The notes under the pieces are model-generated. The model was not told where the DNA came from. It was given only the letters and a program-made list of their open reading frames with translations, and ran no database searches. From Verrucomicrobiota bacterium (GTDB lineage: Bacteria > Verrucomicrobiota > Verrucomicrobiia > Opitutales > Opitutaceae), in contig JAEZGX010000002.1 of NCBI GenBank assembly GCA_023416735.1, positions 1 to 64,000 of the forward strand: 64,000 nucleotides of DNA. Reading direction: 5' to 3'. Below are positions 54,793-63,905 of this stretch, piece by piece. The position numbers and the translations under genes are program-made. Positions within the stretch are counted from its first letter, which is position 1; each line of letters opens with the position of its first letter.

Positions 54793-57612
54793 TTATATTT
54801 GAGACGAGGTCGCCTCGAGTTGTGTCAGCAAGCAGTGGAAACGATAAACGCCCGAGGGCACGGCGACGAAGGTGCGACGTGGGGCAGATGGGAGAAACGT
54901 CAGCCCCGGAACCTCCGCGAGCGGACGCTGTGATTCGGTGATCGCGAACGGATCGATGCCCGGGAGGCCGATCTCGCCGACGACACCGGGAGGAAGCTCT
55001 ACGTCGAGAATGAAGGCGTCGTTTTCACGACGCCACGAAACGTCGATGCGCCCTCGAACCGAATCGAAGTGGCCGCGCGCCCACGTCAGATCGGAAGCAT
55101 CGATCGGGCCCGGGCAGATCCGAACGCGAGCAAACCCTGGAGCAGCTGCGACCGGCGAAAGACCGAGCACGCCGCCGATCGGCCAAGCACCGACGTAGAG
55201 AAACGAGCTGTGCAGCGAGGACATGTTTCCCTTCGGCTCGTGCCAGGTTTCCCAGAGCGTGGTTGCGCCCCGTTCGAGCATGTAAGCCCACCCGGGATAT
55301 CCCGGGCGGTTGACCATGAGGTGGAGCAGATCGTGACGATCGTTTTTTAGGAGATAGTGAAACAGCAGGGCGCCGCCCGTGATGCCTGCGCCGATATGGC
55401 CTTTGTGGATCACGCGAATTGCCTCTTCGAGACGCCGCTCGATTTCCGGTCGTAGATCGGCCGGCGGGATTTCCGCGAGCAACGCCGCGGCGAGGCAGGC
55501 CTGCGAATTGTCGACGTAGCCGGCGGACGCGGGATCGTAGAACTCCCGGTGGATCGCGAGGCGCCCATCCGCGGCGCGCTCCCGCCAAGTCTGGGCGAGA
55601 TTCGATTCGTTCAACGCAGCCGCGATCTCCGCGCCCGTGGAGAGGCTCCACACGCGGTAACAGTTGTTGAAGAATAGCGTTTCGCGGAGATCGGAGTTGA
55701 CGCCGTGAGGCACGTCGGGGGCGAGCCAGTCGCCGAGAAAATCCCATTTGCCTCCCCAGCGGTGGAGCAGGTGGTCGGAGACCTTGGTTTCGAGGAAATC
55801 GAGCCAGCGAGTGATCGGCGGAAAACTGCTCTCGAGGATGCGGCGGTCGCCATAAAATCGATACAACTGCCACGGCAGTTGAACGCAGAAGCCGCTCCAC
55901 GCCGGGCCGCCGCCGCCCCAGTAAGTCGGCGCCGTGTAAGGGAGCTCGCCCGGATGCTGGGACGGGGGCGGCTCGATGGCGGTCGGATCATGTCGGCTCG
56001 ACCAGAGCGGCGGTTGGCCCTGGACGTCGTGCCAATCACGGTTCCATTTCGCGAGAAAGCGGTCCAAGCGGTAATGATACAGGCCCGACAGAAGTGTGGC
56101 GTGGCCGTCCCCGCCGTAGCCCATTCGTTCGCGATGCGGACAGTCGGCAACGAAGCCGCCGATGGTGAGATTCTCGAACGTCCAGCGCGTGGCGGCCACG
56201 ATCGCGTTGAGCCGGGCGCTCGACGATTCGAAGGAAGCGACCGAACGATAGTCATTGCGCACGCACCATGCGCGGACCTCGGACGGGTCGGGCGCGACGG
56301 CGTTGCCGCGGACGATGAGCCAGCGACCGGCGAGATAGTTGAAGCGATTGCGAAACGTGCCGCGGCCGGACGGACCGACGATGTATTCGCTGCGGATCGC
56401 GTGCGTGACGAGCTCGGTCGGCGACTCGGAGGATTCGAGCGCGATGCGGGTGCCGGGAGCGGCCGTCAGCACGATTTCAACGAACCCGGCGAAGTTGCGG
56501 CCGAAATCGATCCGATGGACGCCGGGAGCGAGCTCGTCGATTTCGACGGGTCGAAACTCGTCCTGTAGCCGGTTGGGCTCGGCCGGATCGGCACGGAGAG
56601 GAATGCGGTGCGTGCGGACGGCGGCGGGTTTCCAGGCATCGGTCGAACAACCGGATTGCGCCCAGTCGGGAATTTCGGCGCGGGCGTCGTAGCATTCGCC
56701 GCCAAAATTCTGAAACTCCCAGGTGCCGATCAACCGGTTCGGACTCGGGTGGGCGAGCCAGCTTTCGTCGGTCACGAGGAGCTCGCGCTTTTGGCCCGAG
56801 GAGAAGTGAAACAGCGCGCTGACCATGGGCTGCGCCGCACCGGTTGCGTCGCGAAAATGCGGATACATCGACCACCCCGCGCCGAGCCAGAAGGCCAGCA
56901 CGTTCGAACCCGGACGAAGGTAAGCGTCGATGTCGTAGTGGAGGTAGAATCCTCGCTCGGAGCCGTCGCAGACGTTGGGTGCGAGCACGGCATCGCCGAC
57001 TTTCTGGCCGTTGACGTAGAGCTCGTGATATCCGATCGACGCGACGAGTGCGATCGCACGTGAAGGCGGGGCATCGAAATGCACCTCCCGTCGCAGCCAG
57101 GGATCGGGCGGGGCGGTGAACTCCCGGTTGCCATCGCTGGAAGCGGAGAATTCTGGCGGCAGGTGAATCCAATCGGCGGTCCATTCCTGGGTGGGATCGA
57201 GAAGGCCCATCGTCCAGGTGCCGGATTTATCCCAGTCCGACCATTGCCCGGTTTCATCGCTGATCCGCACGGCCCAGTAAACGCGTTCGAGGGAATGCAG
57301 CGCGGCGCCGCGATAGACGGCGGTTGTGGTCGTCGACGTCACCCCGCCGGAGTCCCAGCGATCTGCGACGGCGGGATCGAGTTTCGCCGGCGAGCTTGCG
57401 ACCAGGATCTGGTAGGCCGATTGCTGCCGTGCGCGAACGCCGGACGCTTTGGCGAGTTGCCACGAGAGCAATGGGTGCGCGAGCTCGATGCCAGCGGGCG
57501 CGATGCGGCCTTCGCAGCGCGGGTCCTGCGGGACCAGCGCGGCAGGGGGATGCGGCGCAGCGGAAGAGGCACGCGAGGGAGTGCGGCCGGAGGCGGAGGA
57601 AGCGGGCGTCAC
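54793..57612 (-). CDS. GH78 alpha-L-rhamnosidase
   Basis: This 939-residue enzyme starts at a GTG (first base 57612) and lacks a signal peptide. An N-terminal Fn3-type domain shows RCEGRIAPAGIELAHPLLSW, and a concanavalin-like domain follows. The (alpha/alpha)6 barrel shows GFVADCPHRERMGYGGDGHA, in the position of the family's D-C-P-Q-R-D-E-R block. ERGATTLWETWHEPKGNMSS carries the likely base Glu. The family removes terminal alpha-rhamnose. It leads the minus-strand operon with the esterase, transporter and GH106, divergent from a LacI gene. Confidence 0.9.
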   Translation of the reverse strand: MTPASSASGRTPSRASSAAPHPPAALVPQDPRCEGRIAPAGIELAHPLLSWQLAKASGVRARQQSAYQILVASSPAKLDPAVADRWDSGGVTSTTTTAVYRGAALHSLERVYWAVRISDETGQWSDWDKSGTWTMGLLDPTQEWTADWIHLPPEFSASSDGNREFTAPPDPWLRREVHFDAPPSRAIALVASIGYHELYVNGQKVGDAVLAPNVCDGSERGFYLHYDIDAYLRPGSNVLAFWLGAGWSMYPHFRDATGAAQPMVSALFHFSSGQKRELLVTDESWLAHPSPNRLIGTWEFQNFGGECYDARAEIPDWAQSGCSTDAWKPAAVRTHRIPLRADPAEPNRLQDEFRPVEIDELAPGVHRIDFGRNFAGFVEIVLTAAPGTRIALESSESPTELVTHAIRSEYIVGPSGRGTFRNRFNYLAGRWLIVRGNAVAPDPSEVRAWCVRNDYRSVASFESSSARLNAIVAATRWTFENLTIGGFVADCPHRERMGYGGDGHATLLSGLYHYRLDRFLAKWNRDWHDVQGQPPLWSSRHDPTAIEPPPSQHPGELPYTAPTYWGGGGPAWSGFCVQLPWQLYRFYGDRRILESSFPPITRWLDFLETKVSDHLLHRWGGKWDFLGDWLAPDVPHGVNSDLRETLFFNNCYRVWSLSTGAEIAAALNESNLAQTWRERAADGRLAIHREFYDPASAGYVDNSQACLAAALLAEIPPADLRPEIERRLEEAIRVIHKGHIGAGITGGALLFHYLLKNDRHDLLHLMVNRPGYPGWAYMLERGATTLWETWHEPKGNMSSLHSSFLYVGAWPIGGVLGLSPVAAAPGFARVRICPGPIDASDLTWARGHFDSVRGRIDVSWRRENDAFILDVELPPGVVGEIGLPGIDPFAITESQRPLAEVPGLTFLPSAPRRTFVAVPSGVYRFHCLLTQLEATSSQI

Positions 57613-57617
57613 AACAT

Positions 57618-57639
57618 TTTCACTACGTGAGGGAGTAAG
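57618..57639. promoter_or_regulatory. Candidate shared motif TTTCACTACG..GGGAGT before GH78 and LacI genes
   Basis: TTTCACTACGTGAGGGAGTA lies in the 117-base divergent gap between the GH78 operon and the third LacI gene. A near copy lies inverted before the receptor at 58912, where TTTCACTACGGGAGT reads on the minus strand. The two differ by a three-base insertion, so the match is suggestive only. Confidence 0.35.
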
Positions 57640-57729
57640 TCCGCCCGGGCACGGAAACCAGAGGGGAGGCGGGAAAAGAAAGCGTCAGGACATTGACACG
57701 GCGGCTCAAACGTCTTCGAGGTTACACCG

Positions 57730-58761
57730 ATGACCAACCTGCTTCGCGTTACCCAGCGAGATGTTGCTCGAGAGTATGGCTGCAGCCACGCAACGGTGTC
57801 GCTTGCCTTGAGCGGCAACCCGCGCATCAGCGAAAAGGTGAGGGCGGAGATCGCCGAACTCGCCGATCGGCTAGGCTATCGGCCGGATCCGAGCCTGGCG
57901 CAGCTGGCCCGAAGCCGCTTTGCGCGCCGCGCGGCGAGCTACCGCGCGAACCTCGCTTATCTCGTGCATCTGAAGGCGCCCGGCCCGCAACAGATGCGCC
58001 ACTTCGAGGCGGCGCGAAAGCGCGCGGAGCAGAGCGGCTACAAGGTGGAATCGTTCGATCTGGCGAACTACGCCTCCGGTGCGTCGGCAGCGCAGGTGTT
58101 GTATAATCGCGGCGTGCGCGGGATCATCATTCCGTCGATGCCGGCGCAGGTGGAGGATTATCTGCGCGATCGTAGCTGGGAGCGCTTCACCATCGTGTGC
58201 TGCTCGCTGGGTTGGGCCCGGTTCGTTTACAACGTGGTCACTGACGATGTTTTTGCGGCGACGCGGCTCACGTGGAACGAAGTGGTTTCGCGCGGTTACA
58301 CGCGGATCGGGGCGGCAATGTTCCGCCACAATCCGATCGCGGAAGACGATTTCACCCGGCATGGCGCTTCCTTTGCGCAACAGGAGGCGTTGGTGCCGAA
58401 GAGCCGCCGCATTCCCATTCTGGTGGATTGCGATCCGTTCGACCGCGACACCTTCATGCGCTGGTTCGAACGCTACAAACCGAAGGTGGTGATTTCGTTC
58501 ATCAGCCGGGCGTGCGAGTGGCTGGTGGATGCCGGCTATCGGGTGCCGGAAGACGTCGCGTTCGCGTGTCTCAACGTCCGCGCCCAGGAGCGTTACACGG
58601 GTGTGCTGATTCCGGATCCGGACCTGGCGACGACCGCGGTGGATTTTTTGATCGCGCAGATTCATCAGAATCAGCGCGGCGTTCCGCGCGTGCAGCAATC
58701 GCTGATGCTGGAACCGCAGTGGCGGGAAGGGAAAACGCTGCCCGTGGTGACCAAGCCGTGA
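57730..58761 (+). CDS. LacI-family transcriptional regulator (rhamnoside locus)
   Basis: This 343-residue regulator has VTQRDVAREYGCSHATVSLALSG as helix-turn-helix and RLGYRPDPSLAQLAR as hinge. An effector domain follows with NRGVRGIIIPSMPA, FTIVCCSLGWARFVYNVVT, YKPKVVISFISRA and VPEDVAFACLNV. It is a close paralogue of the regulator at 48447. It stands divergent from the GH78/GH106 operon and 150 bases before a receptor gene, so both are probable targets. A GTTAAC-N2-GTTAAC site directly follows its stop codon. Confidence 0.93.
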   Translation: MTNLLRVTQRDVAREYGCSHATVSLALSGNPRISEKVRAEIAELADRLGYRPDPSLAQLARSRFARRAASYRANLAYLVHLKAPGPQQMRHFEAARKRAEQSGYKVESFDLANYASGASAAQVLYNRGVRGIIIPSMPAQVEDYLRDRSWERFTIVCCSLGWARFVYNVVTDDVFAATRLTWNEVVSRGYTRIGAAMFRHNPIAEDDFTRHGASFAQQEALVPKSRRIPILVDCDPFDRDTFMRWFERYKPKVVISFISRACEWLVDAGYRVPEDVAFACLNVRAQERYTGVLIPDPDLATTAVDFLIAQIHQNQRGVPRVQQSLMLEPQWREGKTLPVVTKP

Positions 58762-58775
58762 GTTAACGAGTTAAC
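58762..58775. promoter_or_regulatory. Putative LacI operator GTTAACGAGTTAAC
   Basis: Two GTTAAC arms around GA form a symmetric site right after the regulator stop and 136 bases before the receptor start. The spacing is one base longer than the TTAACnGTTAA sites around 28853, so it may belong to this locus's own regulator. Confidence 0.5.
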
Positions 58776-58843
58776 CGCTCACGGGTTTGCGGCTGAGGTG
58801 CGGGGGGGCTTCTTCACGTTGACCCACGGGCGGTCCGATCGCG

Positions 58844-58861
58844 TTCACTCCCGTAGTGAAA
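58844..58861. promoter_or_regulatory. TTCACT-N5-AGTGAA dyad before the fourth receptor
   Basis: Perfect six-base arms flank CCCGT, 51 bases before the receptor start. The minus strand reads TTTCACTACGGGAGTGAA, resembling the motif at 57618. Confidence 0.38.
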
Positions 58862-58911
58862 GATCGGATGCGCTCTTCACCCCCAAGCAAACGTTAGATC
58901 CCCGTTCAGCC

Positions 58912-61900
58912 ATGCAGACTATGACTCCTTGCCGTCCCGGACTATCCGGGCTCCTGGTCTTGTCTGGCTTGCTCGCCTGGCCCATTGCGGCTTCGGCGCA
59001 AGCTACAGACGCCTCCTCGCCCTCGGGCGACGAAACCATCGTCCTCTCGCCCTTCGAGGTGAGAACGGACCGTGACAGTGGATACATTGCCACCAACACC
59101 CTGGCGGGCAGCCGCCTGAACACCTCGCTGCGCAATACGCCGGCGTCGATTTCGGTCCTCACGAAAGACTTCCTCGACGACATCGGTGCGCTCAACGTCA
59201 ACCAGGCGATGGAGTTTGCGCTCAGCGCCGGCAACGACATCGGCGGCGGAAATTCGAATGTCGGTGCTTCGACCGGAAACGGTCTGATCGACAACGATTT
59301 CAACTTCCAAATCCGCGGTTATCGCCGTGCCACGCAGACGCGCGATTACTTCAACACGATCATCAGCGCGGACATCTTCAATCTCGACCGCGTCGACATC
59401 GCCCGCGGTCCGAACTCGATTCTCTTCGGTATCGGTGGACCGGGTGGCATCGTGAACGTGACGCCGAAGCGCGCGCGGCTCGATCGCAACATCGAGGACG
59501 TGACGCTGCACTTCGGCAGCTGGAACATGCGTCGCGGCGCGATCGACGTGAATCGCGAGCTGATCGACGACAAACTGGCGGCGCGCCTGAATTTGATGGC
59601 GCAGCGGGCGGACGGTTATCGCGACTTCGAATCGGACAATCAGGAACGTGGCGCGCTGGCGCTGACATGGAAGCCGCTGGAGAGCACGACGATTCGTTTC
59701 TCTGGCGAAATGGGCCACATGAAGCAGAACAAGGTTCGTCCCTGGATGCCGTGGGACAACATCTCGCAGTGGGATGCGATGGGCCGGCATTTCGTGGACT
59801 TCGGCACGCCGCAGGCACCGTCGGTGCTTGGTGACGAGGACTACGCGCAATTTCAGAGTGGCAACAACAACGGTTTCCCGGCCAAACCCGCGGATCCGTT
59901 CTTCGGTGGTGAAATCAAGACCGCTGGTCACATCGTCAACGGCACCGGTCGCATTTATCTCACGGACGGTCCGCTGGCGGGCAAGGTGCTCTACACCGGC
60001 ACGAGTGCGGAAAACGCGCGCTTTTATCGCGGGTCGAGCGGTTCCGGCGTGGGCGGCTACAACAGCCCGCCGGCGTGGGAGGACGAGAGCATCTATCCGC
60101 GCAGCGGCAACATCACCGGCCCCGGTCAGTTCGTGGAGTTCGATTATCACACTGTCGGGCTCTTCCTTGAGCAGCGTATTGGACAGGACTTCTTCGTTGA
60201 AGCGGCGGTGAACCGTTCGCACGTGGAGCGGTTGAACAGGCAAGTCGTCGGCTTCGCGGGCATCGGAATCATGTATGACGTCACCTCGACGCTCCCGACG
60301 TTCACGAGCGACATGCGCTACAATGCCACGGTGGGCGGTCCGAATGGTCAGGCTTTCGCCAACAAGCTCGGCATTCCTTACCAAGCCACCACGCAGGGGC
60401 AAAATGCGCTGAACTTTAACGAGAACATCCGTAATCCGTATGCCGGCGCCCTGATGGCGTATTCGGAGCCGACCTATTCGGAAATGGAGACGACGCGCGA
60501 CGACATGCGGATCAGTGCGAACTATAATCTCGATCTCGACCGCTTTGGGAATCACATGCTGCTCGGCTTCGTTAGCCGCGCCGAGACGCGGAATGAATCT
60601 CAGAACTACCGCGAAGGTAATGTTCATCCGCAGCGTTTGGCGCAGAACCATTTCACGGACGTGCCGAGGCGCGTGTCGCACATCTTCCCGTTCTCGCCGC
60701 ATCTGGCCGAGCGCGGACTGCCGGATCCGTTCGCGACGAAGATCGGGCCCACCAATCTCTACGGCCGTCCGGACGAGTATTTCGAGAGCGGCTTCGTGCG
60801 CAGTGACTGGACCAAGAGCAAGAACCGCATCGATTCCGCCGCGTTGGCCGCGCACAGCGAGTTCTTCAACGGGCATCTCGTCACGACCGCCGGTGTGCGT
60901 CGCGATCGCATCAAGGTTTGGAATCACACGAACGTTCGCGATGCGGCCACGACGGCGATCACCGCGATCAACCCGCAACCGGCGGCGCCGGGCCTGGATC
61001 AGACGGGCGACACGCACACAATTGGTGCGGTGTTGAACGTTCCCAAGGCTGAGTGGCTGGGTCTGTTCGTGAATCGCTCGACGAACTTTCAAGACCAGGG
61101 CGGCCAGGAACTGTTCGAAGACCGGGACATTCGCGTCAACCGCACCCTCGGGCCGCTCGAAGGCAAGGGCCTCGACTACGGTATCAAGTTGAGCCTCCTC
61201 GATAATCGCATCAATGCGACGGTCACGCGCTTCACTGTCGACCTCGAGAATCAGGCGTCCGGTCACCAGAGCGATGTGACCAACTATATCAATGCGATTT
61301 GGACGACGCTGCTTAACGGCGGCCCAACCGGAACGCTGACCGACCAGGACGATCCGAACGGCCACCGCGTTGGCGGCACGGATACGCGGTCGCAGAAGTC
61401 GGAAGGCTACGAGTTGGAAATCACGGCCAACCCGACGCCGAACTGGCGGGTTTCGTTCAACATCAGCAAGGCGGAGAACCAGATTTCGCAGCTCGGCGGC
61501 GCGCTCTCCGCTTACATCGAAAAGCATCGCCCCACCTGGCAGCAGAATGCGGGGCTGAATTACGACACGGGTCGCGCGCCGGGTAATCTTACCAACGCCG
61601 GCGGCACGAATACCATCGGCGCCCTGATCACCGGCCTCGACAACTGGCTTGCGTTCGTGAAGTCACAGGAAGGGCAGATCGAAACGAACATCCGTCCGTG
61701 GAACGCGAATCTCTTCACCGCGTATCGCTTCAGCGATGGCACGCTGAAGGGCCTGACCCTCGGCGCCGGTGCGAACTATCGTGGCGATGCGATCTTGGGT
61801 GTGAAGCCCGCGACCCTGCAGAACCCGGTGAACGAAGTCTTCAAGGGACGCGATTATATCAACTACAACGCGTTGATCGGCTACGAATTCCAACTGCCGC

Positions 61901-62064
61901 GTGATATCCGCGTCCGCCTGCAGCTGAACGTCGACAACCTGTTCAACAACGACGACAAGCAGGTGGTCGCTTCGGCTTGGAATCCGGTGCTGAACGGATT
62001 GCAAACCTTCGAAGCGATTCCGAACCCGCGCAGCTATCGTTTGAGCGCGACGTTCTCGTTCTAA
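58912..62064 (+). CDS. TonB-dependent outer-membrane receptor (rhamnoside locus)
   Basis: The ATG at 58912 gives 1050 residues and a compact signal peptide (GLLVLSGLLAWPIAASAQ). An upstream in-frame start would put 38 hydrophilic residues in front. ETIVLSPFEV (residues 41-50) is the probable TonB-contact segment. The plug domain shows FQIRGYRRATQTRDYF and LDRVDIARGPNSILFGIGGP. The barrel ends SATFSF. It lies on the plus strand after the LacI gene and has a strong terminator. It probably imports the rhamnose-containing ligand for the divergent enzymes. Confidence 0.94.
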   Translation: MQTMTPCRPGLSGLLVLSGLLAWPIAASAQATDASSPSGDETIVLSPFEVRTDRDSGYIATNTLAGSRLNTSLRNTPASISVLTKDFLDDIGALNVNQAMEFALSAGNDIGGGNSNVGASTGNGLIDNDFNFQIRGYRRATQTRDYFNTIISADIFNLDRVDIARGPNSILFGIGGPGGIVNVTPKRARLDRNIEDVTLHFGSWNMRRGAIDVNRELIDDKLAARLNLMAQRADGYRDFESDNQERGALALTWKPLESTTIRFSGEMGHMKQNKVRPWMPWDNISQWDAMGRHFVDFGTPQAPSVLGDEDYAQFQSGNNNGFPAKPADPFFGGEIKTAGHIVNGTGRIYLTDGPLAGKVLYTGTSAENARFYRGSSGSGVGGYNSPPAWEDESIYPRSGNITGPGQFVEFDYHTVGLFLEQRIGQDFFVEAAVNRSHVERLNRQVVGFAGIGIMYDVTSTLPTFTSDMRYNATVGGPNGQAFANKLGIPYQATTQGQNALNFNENIRNPYAGALMAYSEPTYSEMETTRDDMRISANYNLDLDRFGNHMLLGFVSRAETRNESQNYREGNVHPQRLAQNHFTDVPRRVSHIFPFSPHLAERGLPDPFATKIGPTNLYGRPDEYFESGFVRSDWTKSKNRIDSAALAAHSEFFNGHLVTTAGVRRDRIKVWNHTNVRDAATTAITAINPQPAAPGLDQTGDTHTIGAVLNVPKAEWLGLFVNRSTNFQDQGGQELFEDRDIRVNRTLGPLEGKGLDYGIKLSLLDNRINATVTRFTVDLENQASGHQSDVTNYINAIWTTLLNGGPTGTLTDQDDPNGHRVGGTDTRSQKSEGYELEITANPTPNWRVSFNISKAENQISQLGGALSAYIEKHRPTWQQNAGLNYDTGRAPGNLTNAGGTNTIGALITGLDNWLAFVKSQEGQIETNIRPWNANLFTAYRFSDGTLKGLTLGAGANYRGDAILGVKPATLQNPVNEVFKGRDYINYNALIGYEFQLPRDIRVRLQLNVDNLFNNDDKQVVASAWNPVLNGLQTFEAIPNPRSYRLSATFSF

Positions 62065-62112
62065 GTTCGGTGTAACGGAGGGCCTGTTCGCGCAGGCCTC
62101 CCGTATTGGGTC

Positions 62113-62145
62113 AAGCCCGACGCCTCGGCGTCGGGCTTTCTTTTT
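62113..62145 (+). terminator. Intrinsic terminator after the fourth receptor
   Basis: AAGCCCGACGCC and GGCGTCGGGCTT pair over twelve bases around TC, followed by TCTTTTT. A weaker hairpin (about 62078-62102) lies between the receptor stop and this site. Confidence 0.85.
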
Positions 62146-62526
62146 GGAGATGCTTCGGGGCGCAAAGAGGCGAGAAGGTGCACGAAGGGAGGGACAATCC
62201 ACATGCTTTGCGGGTGAGGAGCTCGTTCTGGTGCAGTATCCCGGGCATAAGTCTTTAAAACCGGTCTCTCATTCTGAGCGCGAAGCAGCGATCGATCAGA
62301 TCGAAAGGGCTGATTTGAACCACAGAGGCACAAAGGCACGGAGAAGAATCCTACGACTCGGTGTCTCCGCGCCTCTGTGGTTCGCCAAGATGGCTACCAT
62401 TTCAACGAGCCTCTAGAATCCACTTAGTTCAGGATGACAGCCACTATTGGCATTCGGATCAGTGAAGCTTCTGCGCGATCCACCGCTCACCTCCACCCTG
62501 GGAGGGCGCCACCTCTCCGCTGCGGG
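62146..62526. other. Intergenic region with repeat-like sequence, no gene
   Basis: No coding sequence is recognisable. Three short elements look like dispersed repeats: a GGCGCAAAGAGGCGAGAAGG stretch near 62159, TTCTGAGCGCGAAGCAGCGA near 62273, and the AACCACAGAGGC hairpin described separately. Confidence 0.5.
62317..62383. repeat. Hairpin repeat with GAACCACAGAGGC / GCCTCTGTGGTTC ends
   Basis: Thirteen-base perfect inverted ends enclose 41 bases, inside which CGGAGA and TCTCCG can also pair. Sequences starting AACCACAGAGGCAC are common intergenic repeats in several environmental phyla, so this is probably one copy of a dispersed non-coding element. Only one copy is in the window. Confidence 0.6.
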
Positions 62527-63771
62527 TTAGAAGTCGGAGAGGAGGCGGTAGGCGGGGCCGGTGGGGCTGTCGAGGCGTTCGCCGCCGTTTAAGAGGATCG
62601 ATTTTTCGGTGACAGCCTTGATGCGGTCGATGATGTCGCTGTTGCGATTGAAGGCCGGCAGGCCATCGCGGGAATAGTTGATGTAGGTGTTGTTGAACGG
62701 TGAGCGCCAGCGGTTCCGGCTGGGCAGTTCGTGCGTGATGCGCTCGGGGATGACTTTCGCGCCGTGGATCATCGCGAGCAACGCGCCGCAGGTGGCGGCC
62801 TGATTATCGCAGTCGTAACCGGCGGAGATCGAAATCGAGACGGTTTTCATCCAGTCGTTTTCGCCGTAGAGCAGGGCGAGAACGGCGGCGAGGGCGTTGA
62901 TGATCGAGCCGGCGACAGGATCGGGCACGACGAAGCCGCGGATTTCGCGGTAGTATTTTTCATGCAGGCGGGAACGGGCGTCGCGCCAGTCGCTGAATTC
63001 GGCGCGCCAGCGAACGAGGTCGTCGATGCCTTCGCGGAACGGACTGTCCTCGGGCAGCGCGCGGCGGCCGAGCTCCACGAGCTTGGTTGTATCCGATTCG
63101 AAATACGCGGCGCTGAAGAGCGTGCCGAAGAAGAGATCCGGATGCGTGGCCCAGTCGTCCGTGGCGACGCGACTTATTTTCTGCGCCCATTCTCCGCCGC
63201 GTTCGGTGAGACCGGGATGGAAGATGCCCCAGATCTCGGTCGTGAGTTGCGAGCTGATGCGATACCACTCGCGGTTGTTTTCCTTGGCGCCAGTGGCGGG
63301 AGCGATGTGGCCTTCGTCCATCGCATCGCGGGCGCGGCGGTTGGCGCCCCAGATGAAGCGATTGATGTGGGTGCGCCAGGCGTCGGTGATTTGTTCGTAA
63401 GTGGGCTCGAGGCCGTGTTGCTCGACGGTGTGGAGATAAACGAATTCGATGTCGCTGTCGTCGTCGCTCCAAGCGCCGCCCAGGGCGTCGGCGAGGATGG
63501 GCAAATAAGCGCGACGGTCGTCGAGGTTCATCATGAGACCGAGAGGTTCGGCGTCCTTGAAGGTGTAATAGCGATCCACGAGGATCGGCATGGGCTCGTC
63601 CTTGTAGAGGTTTTCGAAAGGCAGACCGAGATAGTTGCCGGCGAGCTGGCCGATCCAGTAGCCCTCGATGGCTTCGCGAAGGCGAGCGTCGGTGATCTCG
63701 CGTGTCGTTTGCGCGTGGACCGGAACCATGGCCGTGAGCACGGCGAGACAGGCAATGGGGAGGGTTTTCAT
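62527..63771 (-). CDS. Secreted ADP-ribosylglycohydrolase-family protein
   Basis: The ATG at 63771 gives 414 residues with a clear signal peptide (TLPIACLAVLTAMVPVHAQ). A longer upstream frame would remove it. The family core is visible: YWIGQLAGNYLGLPFE, WSDDDSDIEFVYL (metal-binding acids), the conserved helices around DPVAGSIINALAAVLALLYG, and GYDCDNQAATCGALL in the place of the usual G-D-T-D-T-x-A. Known members remove ADP-ribose in the cytoplasm, but secreted forms occur next to glycan genes and may act on another glycosidic bond. Divergent from the partial gene at the right edge. Confidence 0.85.
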   Translation of the reverse strand: MKTLPIACLAVLTAMVPVHAQTTREITDARLREAIEGYWIGQLAGNYLGLPFENLYKDEPMPILVDRYYTFKDAEPLGLMMNLDDRRAYLPILADALGGAWSDDDSDIEFVYLHTVEQHGLEPTYEQITDAWRTHINRFIWGANRRARDAMDEGHIAPATGAKENNREWYRISSQLTTEIWGIFHPGLTERGGEWAQKISRVATDDWATHPDLFFGTLFSAAYFESDTTKLVELGRRALPEDSPFREGIDDLVRWRAEFSDWRDARSRLHEKYYREIRGFVVPDPVAGSIINALAAVLALLYGENDWMKTVSISISAGYDCDNQAATCGALLAMIHGAKVIPERITHELPSRNRWRSPFNNTYINYSRDGLPAFNRNSDIIDRIKAVTEKSILLNGGERLDSPTGPAYRLLSDF

Positions 63772-63905
63772 CGTGAGAACACTGATTGTTTCCAAGGGCG
63801 GCTCCGAGCAGGGGGAAAGTAAACCCGGAAACCGGGAACGTTTACCGTGGTGACTCGGTGATGGCTTATCAACCGGCCGGGAAACCTGTTTCTTGGACGC
63901 TCGAT

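Noticed and set aside
58942..61527. Long minus-strand open frame opposite the fourth receptor
   Set aside because: It lies wholly antisense to a clear receptor, is rich in Arg/Val/Ile as expected from a complementary GC-rich frame, and shows no family motif. Similar long antisense frames opposite other genes (for example 2029-4647, 46397-48130 and 50864-52630) were dropped for the same reason.
62146..62526. Small genes or a CRISPR array in the right-hand intergenic region
   Set aside because: The repeated-looking words are not regularly spaced and no spacer pattern exists. No frame has both a start and a protein-like composition.
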